NCBI GenBank assembly: GCA_934167435.1
Contig: CAKPKZ010000076.1
Span: 1-7,393 of the forward strand
Direction of reading: 5' to 3'
DNA: 7,393 nt
From: an uncultured Clostridia bacterium
Lineage (GTDB): Bacteria; Bacillota; Clostridia; TANB77; CAG-508
Positions 1 through 5,660 of the stretch are shown here, piece by piece (the first letter of the stretch is position 1; every line of letters begins with the position of its first letter). The translations under genes and the position numbers were made by a program. Below the pieces are notes generated by a model, which saw only the letters and a program-made list of their open reading frames with translations, did not search any database and had not been told where the DNA came from.

Positions 1-19
1 TTCTAATGGAGGGGAAAAG

Positions 20-560
20 ATGAAACTACTAAAAATAACAGATGAAATTTTAAATTATCAATTTATTCCTGTACCTAATAAATTATTACATAATCAAGAA
101 TATTTCAAAATAAGTGCTAATACAAAACTTATATATATTCTCTTTATAGAAAGATTAGGATTATCCAAGCAAAATAAATTTTATAATAATAACGAAGCAA
201 TATATATTGTTTATTGCCAAAAGAAATTATGCGAAATTCTAAATAAAACAGATAAAACTATTAAAAAGGCAATTGATGAATTGATAAAAAATAAATTAAT
301 ATATAAAGAAAAAACTGGAATTGGAAAAGTTGATAAATACTATATTTATGATATTTTTCAAAAAAATACACACGGAAAAAATACGAATAATAATCGGAAA
401 TATTTCTAAAAATCAATCGAAAAAATTACGAAGTAATAATATTAATAATTATAATAAAAATAATCTTAATAAAAAAATAACTAATTTTACACAAAGAGAA
501 TATACCATAGAAGATTTTGAAAAATTATATTCTAATAATGAATGGCAAAATAATGAATAA
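20..560 (+). CDS. RepA_N-family replication initiator-like protein, read through a +1 shift at CGG
   Basis: A RepA_N-type (plasmid/ICE replication initiator) N-terminal domain covers about residues 1-115. It has the family pattern of a 'YQFIPVPNKLL' start, an 'AKLIY.L..ERL' helix, 'IYIVY' and a winged-helix-like 'KTIKKAIDELIKNKLI'. A GGAGGGG ribosome site at 8-14 supports the ATG at 20. The starting frame ends at 407-409, just after an in-frame CGG at 395-397. Skipping the C at 395 joins it to a second frame ending at 560, giving about 179 residues and a tail with 'REYTIEDFEKLYSN', which resembles the 'REY..DFFE.LY.N' ends I associate with this family. The join is inferred. The Asn/Lys-rich linker at the join is not conserved, so the product could alternatively be the 129-residue short form. 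The gene lies inside the mobile element and probably serves replication of its excised or transferring form. Confidence 0.75.
395..398 (+). other. Putative +1 frameshift site CGGA in the repA-like gene
   Basis: The codons read AAT AAT AAT CGG AAA, with a TAA in the starting frame four codons after AAT. Dropping the C gives AAT GGA AAT and an open frame to 560. It has the same form as the sites at 830, 2640 and 3682. That the ribosome shifts here is inferred from the protein continuation, not shown. Confidence 0.6.
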
Positions 561-589
561 TAAATATAAAGTTTTAATATATATGGACT

Positions 590-733
590 ATGAAAGATAA
601 TTTTATAAAATATAACATTGAAGATATAATTAATCAAAAACTCTATGAAGATAAATTAATAGATGAAAATACATATAAAATTATTAAGGATAAATTATTA
701 AGATTATTGTACAAAAATGCTGGAGAACTTTAA
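590..733 (+). CDS. Small hypothetical protein of the mobile element (47 aa)
   Basis: An ORF from ATG 590 to TAA 731-733 encodes 47 residues rich in Lys, Asp, Glu and Ile. The middle, 'LYEDKLIDENTYKIIKDKLLRLLY', has the spacing of a SHOCT-like short helical-hairpin motif (L..G.I..E.F...K..LL), but this is a loose resemblance. There is no clear ribosome site upstream, and the frame is closed by TAA at 575-577, so the start is uncertain. It lies between the repA-like gene and the recombinase, a position where such elements often carry very small accessory ORFs. I do not recognise the function. Confidence 0.4.
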   Translation: MKDNFIKYNIEDIINQKLYEDKLIDENTYKIIKDKLLRLLYKNAGEL

Positions 734-793
734 AACAATATGATATTATAAAGATGTATTAATTGTATAAGGTTCACAAGAAAGGAGTAAAAA

Positions 794-2573
794 ATGACCT
801 TATATGAAATGAAACAACAATTAGCAAATCGGAAAAACAATTTTTGATTTACCCTTAAAAGTCACATATTATGCTAGAGTTTCAACTGATAAAGAAGAAC
901 AATTACATTCACTAGACAATCAAGTTACATATTCTAAAGAATATATTAAATCAAATAAAAATTGGCAATATATTGATGGATATATTGATGAAGGAATTAC
1001 AGGAACAAGTTCTAAAAAAAGAGAAAATTTTATGAGAATGATTGAAGACGGAAAAAATAAAAAATTTGATTTAATAGTAACAAAAGAAGTTTCAAGATTT
1101 TCAAGAGATACCATTGATAGCTTACTTTATACAAGAAAGTTATTAGAATATGATGTTTGTGTATATTTTACATCAGATAATATTATTACAGCTTCTAATG
1201 ATGGAGAGCTAAGACTTACAATAATGTCTAGTATGGCACAAGATGAAGTTAGAAAATTATCAGAAAGAACCAAATTTGGATTTAAAAGGTCTATTGAAAA
1301 AGGAAGAGTTTTAGGTACAGACAATATTTGGGGATATAAAAAAGATGATGGAAAATTAGTAATTGATGAAGATGAATCAAAAGTTGTAACGGAGATTTTT
1401 GAAGTTTATGCAAATGATGAGAAAATAGGACTAAAGAATTTATCTCTATACTTAAAAGAAAAAGGAATGCTAAATCGAAATGGAAATCCAATTCATCAAA
1501 ATACTTTAAAGAAAATCATACAAAATCCTAAATATAAGGGATTTTACACTGGTGGCTTATCTACAGTTATAGATTATAGAAGTAAAAAAAGGAATTTTAA
1601 TAATCCATCTGAATGGAAAGTATATGAAGATACTACTGCTGTTCCTCCTATTGTTAGTAAAGAATTATGGGAAAAAGCAAATAAAAAATTACTTGAACGA
1701 AGTAAGTCAGCAAGCATGTATCAAAAACATCAAACAAAATATGCTTTATCTGGTAAGATATATTGTGAAAAACATCAATGTGGTTTTGTTAGAAAAGTTA
1801 AACATTATAAAGCTAAAGGAGATATTATTCGTTGGATATGCCAGGATTATAACAATACAGGTAGAAAGAACTGCTCTACCCCATTTGTTTTAGAACAAGA
1901 TATTTATAATATTTTGCTAAATGTTTTTAAATCTTATGAAAAATATAAAAATGAAATTTCTAAAGAACTACTTTCTTTTTATAATGAAATTTTATTTGAT
2001 GAAAAAATTACTAACAAAGAGATAGAATTATTACAAAATCAAATTGATAGTCTTTTAAATAAAAAAGAAAAACTATTAGATTTGGCTTTAGATGGTATTT
2101 TAAGTAAAGATGATTTAAAATCAAAGAATGTACATATTGAAAATCAAATAATGGATTTAAAAGCCAAATTAGAAGAATTACAAAAACAATCTATCAAAAA
2201 GAAAAATCAAAAACAATATCTAAATGTTCTTAATAAAAATATCTTAAAAAACCTTGATGTAAACGAAAATAATTTAGAACAATATATTGAAAAATTTTTA
2301 GATAAAATAATTGTTAAAAACAATGAGAATAAATCTGAATTACAAATTATATTAAATACCAAAGAATTAATTGATATAAATATGTCTAATAAACTCAGGC
2401 AATTAAAGAATTTGAGTGACAAAAATAGCACTCAAATTAAAAAAGTACCACTTTGTCACTCCCATGCACATTGTGATCATTTGTTTTCCTGTGCAGCAAC
2501 ATTTTTTGAAAAAGCCATCCATGTTAAAAGCAATTCTAGGCAAATACCCCAAATCTTCCAGAAAAGTAAATAA
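794..2573 (+). CDS. Large serine recombinase (TnpX/TndX-like), read through a +1 shift at CGG
   Basis: A site-specific integrase/excisionase that mobilises this element. The ATG at 794 follows an AAAGGAG site at 781-787. The first 12 codons are followed by an in-frame CGG, and the starting frame then stops at 845-847. Skipping the C at 830 gives 'LANGKTIFDLPLKVTYYARVSTDK', the expected start of this family, and a 592-residue protein. Domains: resolvase catalytic domain, residues 22-165, with nucleophile Ser30 (YARVS) and the SRFSR motif at 100-104; recombinase domain about 175-300; zinc ribbon Cys324, Cys329, Cys349, Cys360; Lys/Glu-rich coiled coil about 400-480. The internal ATG at 1032 would lack the catalytic serine, so it is not a useful start. 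Without the shift the enzyme would be dead. The last 36 residues, after the junction near 2461, are antisense feoB. The TnpX/TndX affiliation is from memory of the family. Confidence 0.85.
830..833 (+). other. Putative +1 frameshift site CGGA in the recombinase gene
   Basis: The codons read GCA AAT CGG AAA AAC AAT TTT TGA. Without the C they read GCA AAT GGA AAA ACA ATT TTT GAT, giving ANGKTIFD and leading into the catalytic domain. The tetranucleotide and the preceding AAT codon match the site at 395. Confidence 0.7.
2411..2475. other. Element end / hybrid attachment site inside feoB
   Basis: feoB homology read on the minus strand stops after the conserved codons ATG TGC ATG GGA (2471-2460), where the family continues Phe-Gly-Cys-Asn. 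This places the crossover at about 2460-2462. A GA dinucleotide (minus strand 2461-2460) lies there, matching the GA core known for the Tn4451/Tn5397 recombinases. Inverted repeats surround it: TTTGAGTG (2411-2418) with CACTCAAA (2429-2436), GAGTGACAAA (2414-2423) with TTTGTCACTC (2452-2461), and an imperfect pair, CACTTTGT (2449-2456) with ACATTGTG (2468-2475), centred on 2462. The other element end is outside the window, so the exact core cannot be fixed by comparison. Confidence 0.65.
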
Positions 2574-2636
2574 AGGGAAGAAAAGAGCCATTGGAGGGAG
2601 CATAACTGCTACAACCCATGTTAAAGTTTGGTATAT

Positions 2637-2640
2637 ACCG
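2637..2640 (-). other. Putative +1 frameshift site CGGT in feoB (membrane domain)
   Basis: The minus strand reads CTT GTT TTG CGG TAT ATA. Without the C it reads TTG GGT ATA TAC CAA, giving 'LLVLGIYQTLTWVVAVMLPPM', the conserved start of the FeoB gate region. The unshifted frame gives an unrelated Ser/Pro-rich peptide ending at 2536. Confidence 0.7.
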
Positions 2641-3678
2641 CAAAACAAGCAAATCATTCAGCCAAGAAGGACAATTAATATAATTTAAAAGCCAAACAAG
2701 TTTTGTCTGTAAAAAGGCGAACATATTAAATAAAATTTGAGAGGGGTAGTTAGCACCAATAATTGTTATCCAAAATATAATTCCTAAAAATAAAATCATT
2801 ATAGGAATACCAAATTTTTTAGAGGTTAGAATTTTATCTATATTTCTATCTCTTTGGCTATAGTTTTTATTTTTAAAAGTACATACATTAGTGCATATTT
2901 TTTCTGCTCTTTGCATTATGCTAGATACAATTTCATCTTTAAAATTAGAACTGTCTATATTGTTATCGTGTAATTTAGAGCGAACCATATTTACTTTTTG
3001 TGTTAATTTTTTATTGTTAATTAACGAAACATTTAAATGTTTTTCAATAGAGTTTAAAATGCATTTTTCGCCATCTATTAACTTTAAAGAAATCCACCTT
3101 AGTATATAATTGTTGTTAACAAAAAGAGAGTTTGGAAGATCTTGTTTAACAGATGTAACGCAATCTTCTATAATGTCTGAATACTTTATTTTATTTGGTA
3201 TAGAAGAACTTCTTTTTGTGCATACATTATAAACAGTGTTTAACAAATTATTTAATGTTTTCTTTTTTCTGGCAATTGTTCCCACTACAGGAACACCAAG
3301 TTCCATAGATAGTTTATTTAAATCAACATCAATGCCTTTTTTCTTTGCTTCGTCCAGCAAATTAACACACACAATAACATTATTGGTAAGTTCCATAATC
3401 TGAAAAACTAAATTTAAATTTCGTTCTAAACATGTAGCATCTACAACCACAATTGTAGCGTCAGGATTACCAAAGCAAATATAGTCTCTTGCAATTTCTT
3501 CTTCTTCTGAATTCGACATAATTGAGTATGTACCAGGAATATCAACAAATAAAAATTTGTTTCCTAAAAAATCACATGTACCAGCTGCATTGGATACTGT
3601 TTTTCCAGGCCAATTACCAGTATGTTGATGCATTCCTGTTAAACTATTAAAAATAGTAGATTTACCAACATTAGGATT

Positions 3679-3682
3679 ACCG
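3679..3682 (-). other. Putative +1 frameshift site CGGT in the feoB P-loop
   Basis: The minus strand reads GCA CTT GCT CGG TAA. Here CGG is followed directly by an in-frame stop, ending a 32-residue peptide. Without the C it reads GCA CTT GCT GGT AAT CCT, giving 'IALAGNPNVGKS', the canonical FeoB G1 motif. The codon after the skipped C supplies the first P-loop glycine. Confidence 0.75.
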
Positions 3683-3805
3683 AGCAAGTGCAATAGTAAA
3701 GTCAGTATTATTTTTTAATGTTTCAAAATCATCTTCTAAAAGTTTTGAACCAGTTGAAGATTTAGTAAGCCCCATAAAGCACCTCCTAAATTAAGATACT
3801 ATAGT

Positions 3806-4063
3806 TTATGAGTTTTTTTCGTTTTGGTGAAAATTTATTTCAATTTTATTTGCATCTTCTTTTCTAATTGCTATTGTACTACCTCTTACTAAAAATGCTC
3901 TAGGATCTTTTGAAGCACTAACTAAAACAGGGCATATCAAAGTACCTTCTATTAACCCCAAATCTAGTAATCTTCTTTTTATATTATCATTACATTTTAA
4001 ACATTTTATATATCCATATTTGTTTAAAGGTAAATCATTTAAAGTATTTATTTTATTTTCCAT
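3806..4063 (-). CDS. feoA: FeoA-domain iron transport accessory protein
   Basis: An 85-residue cytoplasmic protein with one FeoA (SH3-like beta-barrel) domain. The family pattern is clear: 'LNDLPLNKYGYIKCL', 'IKRRLLDLGLIEGTLI', then 'DPRAFLVRGSTIAIRKEDANKIEI'. The length is normal for FeoA. The ATG at 4063 follows TAGGAGGG at about minus strand 4075-4068. It is the first gene of a feoA-feoB operon with a 30-bp gap and would support FeoB-dependent Fe(II) uptake. With feoB split downstream it may be expressed without a working partner. A TATAAT-like box lies upstream on the minus strand (4095-4090). An iron-responsive repressor site is expected for such operons but I could not identify one with confidence. 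Confidence 0.9.
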   Translation of the reverse strand: MENKINTLNDLPLNKYGYIKCLKCNDNIKRRLLDLGLIEGTLICPVLVSASKDPRAFLVRGSTIAIRKEDANKIEINFHQNEKNS

Positions 4064-4089
4064 TTTTCCCTCCTAAATATGTCTAGTAT

Positions 4090-4095
4090 ATTATA
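4090..4095 (-). promoter_or_regulatory. Probable -10 box of the feoAB operon
   Basis: TATAAT on the minus strand, 27 bp before the feoA start and just upstream of its ribosome site. No good -35 hexamer is visible at 16-18 bp, which could mean an activator-dependent, extended or simply weak promoter. Confidence 0.45.
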
Positions 4096-4181
4096 TTTTT
4101 GTCGTTTTTTAAGTGTTACTATTGACTTTTTTTTTATGTTATGAAAAAATAATGAAAGAGATTATACAAGGAGGAAGAAAA

Positions 4182-4643
4182 ATGGAAAAATTAAGAGGAT
4201 TTGAAGTTGCGAAAGGGTTTGAAGATAAAAATATTAACTTGCCAGTTAGAAAAACAAAATATTCAGCAGGGTATGATATAGAAGCGGCAGAAGATATTAT
4301 AATACCAAGTTTTAAAAAGGGAATGAAGCCAACACTTGTAAAAACAGGAATTAAATCATATATGCAAGATGATGAGGTATTAATTTTAGCTAACAGAAGT
4401 TCTAATCCAGGAAAAAGAGGATTAATTCTTGCAAATAGTATAGGGGTTATAGATAAAGATTATTATGGAAATTCAGATAATGATGGACATATAATGTTTG
4501 CATTTTTTAATATAAAAGATGAAGACATTCAAATTAAAAAAGGTGACTGCATAGGTCAAGGAATTTTTCAAAAGTACTTAACAGTAGATAATGACGCATC
4601 TGAAGGAAAAAGAGAAGGTGGGTTTGGTTCAACATCTAAATAA
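4182..4643 (+). CDS. dut: dUTP diphosphatase (dUTPase)
   Basis: Hydrolyses dUTP to dUMP and PPi, keeping uracil out of DNA and feeding dTMP synthesis; family members are cytoplasmic trimers. The 153-residue protein has the five trimeric dUTPase motifs: AGYDIE (29-34), RSS (72-74) with 'GKRGLILANS', GVIDKDYYG (88-96, with the catalytic Asp91), GDCIGQGIF (121-129) and the C-terminal GGFGST arm (146-151). A strong AAGGAGGAAG site at 4168-4177 fixes the ATG at 4182; an earlier in-frame start gives an unlikely extra N-terminus. It is divergent from feoA, with a TTGACT hexamer at 4122-4127 but no clear -10. A hairpin terminator follows. No CGG codon occurs in frame. Confidence 0.93.
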   Translation: MEKLRGFEVAKGFEDKNINLPVRKTKYSAGYDIEAAEDIIIPSFKKGMKPTLVKTGIKSYMQDDEVLILANRSSNPGKRGLILANSIGVIDKDYYGNSDNDGHIMFAFFNIKDEDIQIKKGDCIGQGIFQKYLTVDNDASEGKREGGFGSTSK

Positions 4644-4700
4644 AAAAATAAAAAAAATTTATACTTAGAGCTAGGCTAATTAGAAGGAAAATTATATATA

Positions 4701-4737
4701 AAAAAATGGTAAATCGCTTTGACTTTTACCATTTTTT
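4701..4737. terminator. Bidirectional-type intrinsic terminator after dut
   Basis: A perfect 13-bp inverted repeat, AAAAAATGGTAAA (4701-4713) and TTTACCATTTTTT (4725-4737), with an 11-nt loop and a U-run in the 3' arm. It lies 57 bp after the dut stop. Its right arm overlaps the next promoter. Confidence 0.75.
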
Positions 4738-4747
4738 GTTGTATAAT
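4719..4747 (+). promoter_or_regulatory. Sigma-A promoter for the CarD-like gene
   Basis: TTGACT (4719-4724), exactly 17 bp, then TATAAT (4742-4747). Transcription should begin near 4754, leaving a leader of about 85 nt before the start at 4840. The -35 sits inside the loop of the dut terminator. Confidence 0.8.
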
Positions 4748-4766
4748 AAATATGGTTAAAGGATGG

Positions 4767-4807
4767 ATAAAGTTATTAAAATTGACATAACTTTATTATA
4801 TTTTTTT
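4767..4807 (+). terminator. Hairpin plus U-run in the carD leader, possible attenuator
   Basis: ATAAAGTTAT (4767-4776) and ATAACTTTAT (4787-4796) form a 10-bp stem with a 10-nt loop, followed by TATA and seven T (4801-4807). It lies between the promoter and the ribosome site. The stem has a single G-C pair, so it is weak; it could also be a protein-binding palindrome. Confidence 0.4.
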
Positions 4808-4839
4808 GACTATTAAAAATGCTGAAAGGAGTGACTTAC

Positions 4840-5409
4840 ATGTTTAATGTAGGAGATAAAATTGTATATCCAATGCATGGTGCAGGTACAATTGATTCAA
4901 TTGAAGAAAAAGATATATTAGGGGAGAAACAAGCTTACTACATATTAAAAATGCCAGGCGAGGTAAAAGTAATGATACCAACTGCCAAAGCAGAAGAAGT
5001 AGGAGTTAGAAATATAATAAACAAAGACTCAGCAGATAAGGTATTTAAAGTATTAGCACAAGATGAAACAGAAATGGAAAAAAACTGGAATAAACGTTAT
5101 AGAGATAATATGGAAAAAATGAAAAGCGGAGATATTTACGAAATTGCAGATGTTGTAAGAAACTTAAGTTTTAAACAAAAAGAAAAAGGACTTTCAACAG
5201 GCGAAAAGAAAATGTTAAATAATGCAAAACAAATATTAGTAAGTGAGCTTGTGTTAGCAGAACATGCAAGTCAAGAAGAAGTAGAAGAAGAGGTAGAAAC
5301 AAAAATAAATACTTCATACAACACATTTAGAACAGAAGATATAATAAAAGAAAGTGTTGTAAAAAAATTCATACCATTCGAAGGTACAGGAACATCAGAA
5401 AATTTATAA
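4840..5409 (+). CDS. CarD/CdnL-family RNA polymerase-binding regulator
   Basis: A 189-residue protein. Residues 1-60 form a CarD/CdnL/TRCF RNA polymerase-interacting (Tudor-like) domain: 'MFNVGDKIVYPMHGAGTIDSIEEK...YYILKMPGEVKVMIP'. Residues about 65-150 are the helical domain that in this family contacts promoter DNA beside the upstream edge of the transcription bubble. About 40 further residues start with an acidic 'EEVEEEVE' stretch, making it somewhat longer than the usual 160 or so; the role of this tail is unknown. AAAGGAGTG at 4825-4833 fixes the ATG at 4840 and rules out the ATG at 4819, which lies before the ribosome site. It has its own promoter and leader hairpin. Expected role: stabilising open promoter complexes, often at rRNA and stress promoters. 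Confidence 0.88.
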   Translation: MFNVGDKIVYPMHGAGTIDSIEEKDILGEKQAYYILKMPGEVKVMIPTAKAEEVGVRNIINKDSADKVFKVLAQDETEMEKNWNKRYRDNMEKMKSGDIYEIADVVRNLSFKQKEKGLSTGEKKMLNNAKQILVSELVLAEHASQEEVEEEVETKINTSYNTFRTEDIIKESVVKKFIPFEGTGTSENL

Positions 5410-5455
5410 TAGAATATTACGTTGAAGAAGAAAAAGTATGAAAAAAATTATTTAT

Positions 5456-5618
5456 AGAGAGCTAATGGTGGTGGAAGATTAGCAATAATTTCATATAGGG
5501 AGCTTTGGAGTAATAATAATTAAGGTGCTTAAAATAATAATTTTAAGAATTAGGGTGGAAACGCGGAAGAAGACTTTCGTCCCTAGCTTTTTTAAAGGCT
5601 AGGAATGAAAGTTTTTTT
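5456..5618 (+). promoter_or_regulatory. Glycine T-box leader of glyS
   Basis: A tRNA-sensing riboswitch. Visible parts are AGAGAG at the stem I base (5456-5461), a distal helix GCTAAT/ATTAGC (5461-5466/5478-5483) around GGTGG, and the T-box AGGGTGGAAACGCGG (5552-5566). TGGA (5556-5559) in the antiterminator bulge would pair with the UCCA end of uncharged tRNA-Gly. A terminator follows at 5573-5618. GGG/GGA at 5498-5501 is a candidate specifier, but I cannot fix the loop by eye. Uncharged tRNA-Gly should favour readthrough into glyS. No convincing promoter is visible in 5410-5455, so the RNA may partly come from the carD transcript. Confidence 0.85.
5573..5618 (+). terminator. T-box regulated intrinsic terminator
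   Basis: ACTTTC (5573-5578) pairs with GAAAGT (5607-5612), and CCTAGC (5582-5587) pairs with GCTAGG (5598-5603), across a 3x3 internal loop. Seven T follow at 5612-5618. The 5' arm lies just after the T-box sequence, as required for the alternative antiterminator fold. Confidence 0.8.
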
Positions 5619-5660
5619 GTTTTAAAATGCGTAATAACATCATATAAAGGAGGAATATTT

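Larger units (their letters stand above)
1..2461 (+). mobile_element. Right part of an integrative element inserted in feoB
   Basis: The segment holds a RepA_N-type gene, a small ORF and a large serine recombinase as the last gene, all on the plus strand and reaching the feoB junction. This is the usual order at one end of Tn4451/Tn5397-like or similar integrative elements. The left end and any conjugation genes would lie before position 1. The element's genes share the AT-rich codon use of the host genes and the same CGG frameshift pattern, which suggests long residence in this lineage. Confidence 0.75.
2460..3775 (-). pseudogene. feoB: FeoB ferrous iron transporter, 5' two-thirds, split by the element; two +1 shifts at CGG
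   Basis: GTP-dependent Fe(II) membrane transporter. The ATG at 3775 follows AGGAGGT (minus strand 3786-3780) and is 30 bp after feoA. Reading needs two +1 shifts, at 3682 and 2640. The joined product has 438 residues before the junction. It shows G1 GNPNVGKS (32-39), a 'GNWPGKT' region, G3 DIPG (78-81), G4 NLLD (138-141), a helical spacer, a membrane segment (about 322-340) and the gate sequence 'TLTWVVAVMLPPMALFFPLF...LEDLGYLPRIAFN', ending at Met-Cys-Met-Gly. Family members are usually 600-700 or more residues, so the C-terminal gate helices should lie beyond the other element end. The protein is otherwise well conserved with no in-frame stops, which argues against long decay. The insertion probably inactivates FeoB while the element is in place and could be reversed by excision. 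Confidence 0.85.

Noticed and set aside
553..600. 15-codon ORF overlapping the end of the repA-like gene
   Set aside because: It is too short, has no ribosome site and no recognisable sequence.
1032..2573. Recombinase starting at ATG 1032
   Set aside because: It would lack the catalytic serine and half of the resolvase domain, has no ribosome site, and homologous sequence continues upstream in the same frame to 831.
395..3682. Sequencing or assembly error inserting C before GG
   Set aside because: Many GGA and GGT codons in the same genes are unaffected, the four sites have no homopolymer, and they lie on both strands. Raw reads would settle it.
395..3682. CGG reassigned to another amino acid (for example Trp or Gln)
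   Set aside because: Reassignment would keep the reading frame; here the frame must change at every site.
2536..3693. FeoB starting at a TTG at 3693
   Set aside because: The true start at ATG 3775 has an AGGAGGT site and typical FeoB N-terminal residues; the TTG start only appears because of the frame change.
2460..3775. feoB shifts as simple pseudogene decay after insertion
   Set aside because: Decay would give varied indels and stops. Both lesions are a single extra C making CGG, there are no in-frame stops, and the same lesion occurs in the element's own genes. Decay remains possible but is less likely.
4113..4181. N-terminal extension of dut
   Set aside because: The strong ribosome site at 4168-4177 lies inside this extension, and the family start matches ATG 4182.
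4819..4839. ATG 4819 as the CarD-like start
   Set aside because: The AAAGGAG site lies after it; ATG 4840 has correct spacing and the family start MFNVGD.
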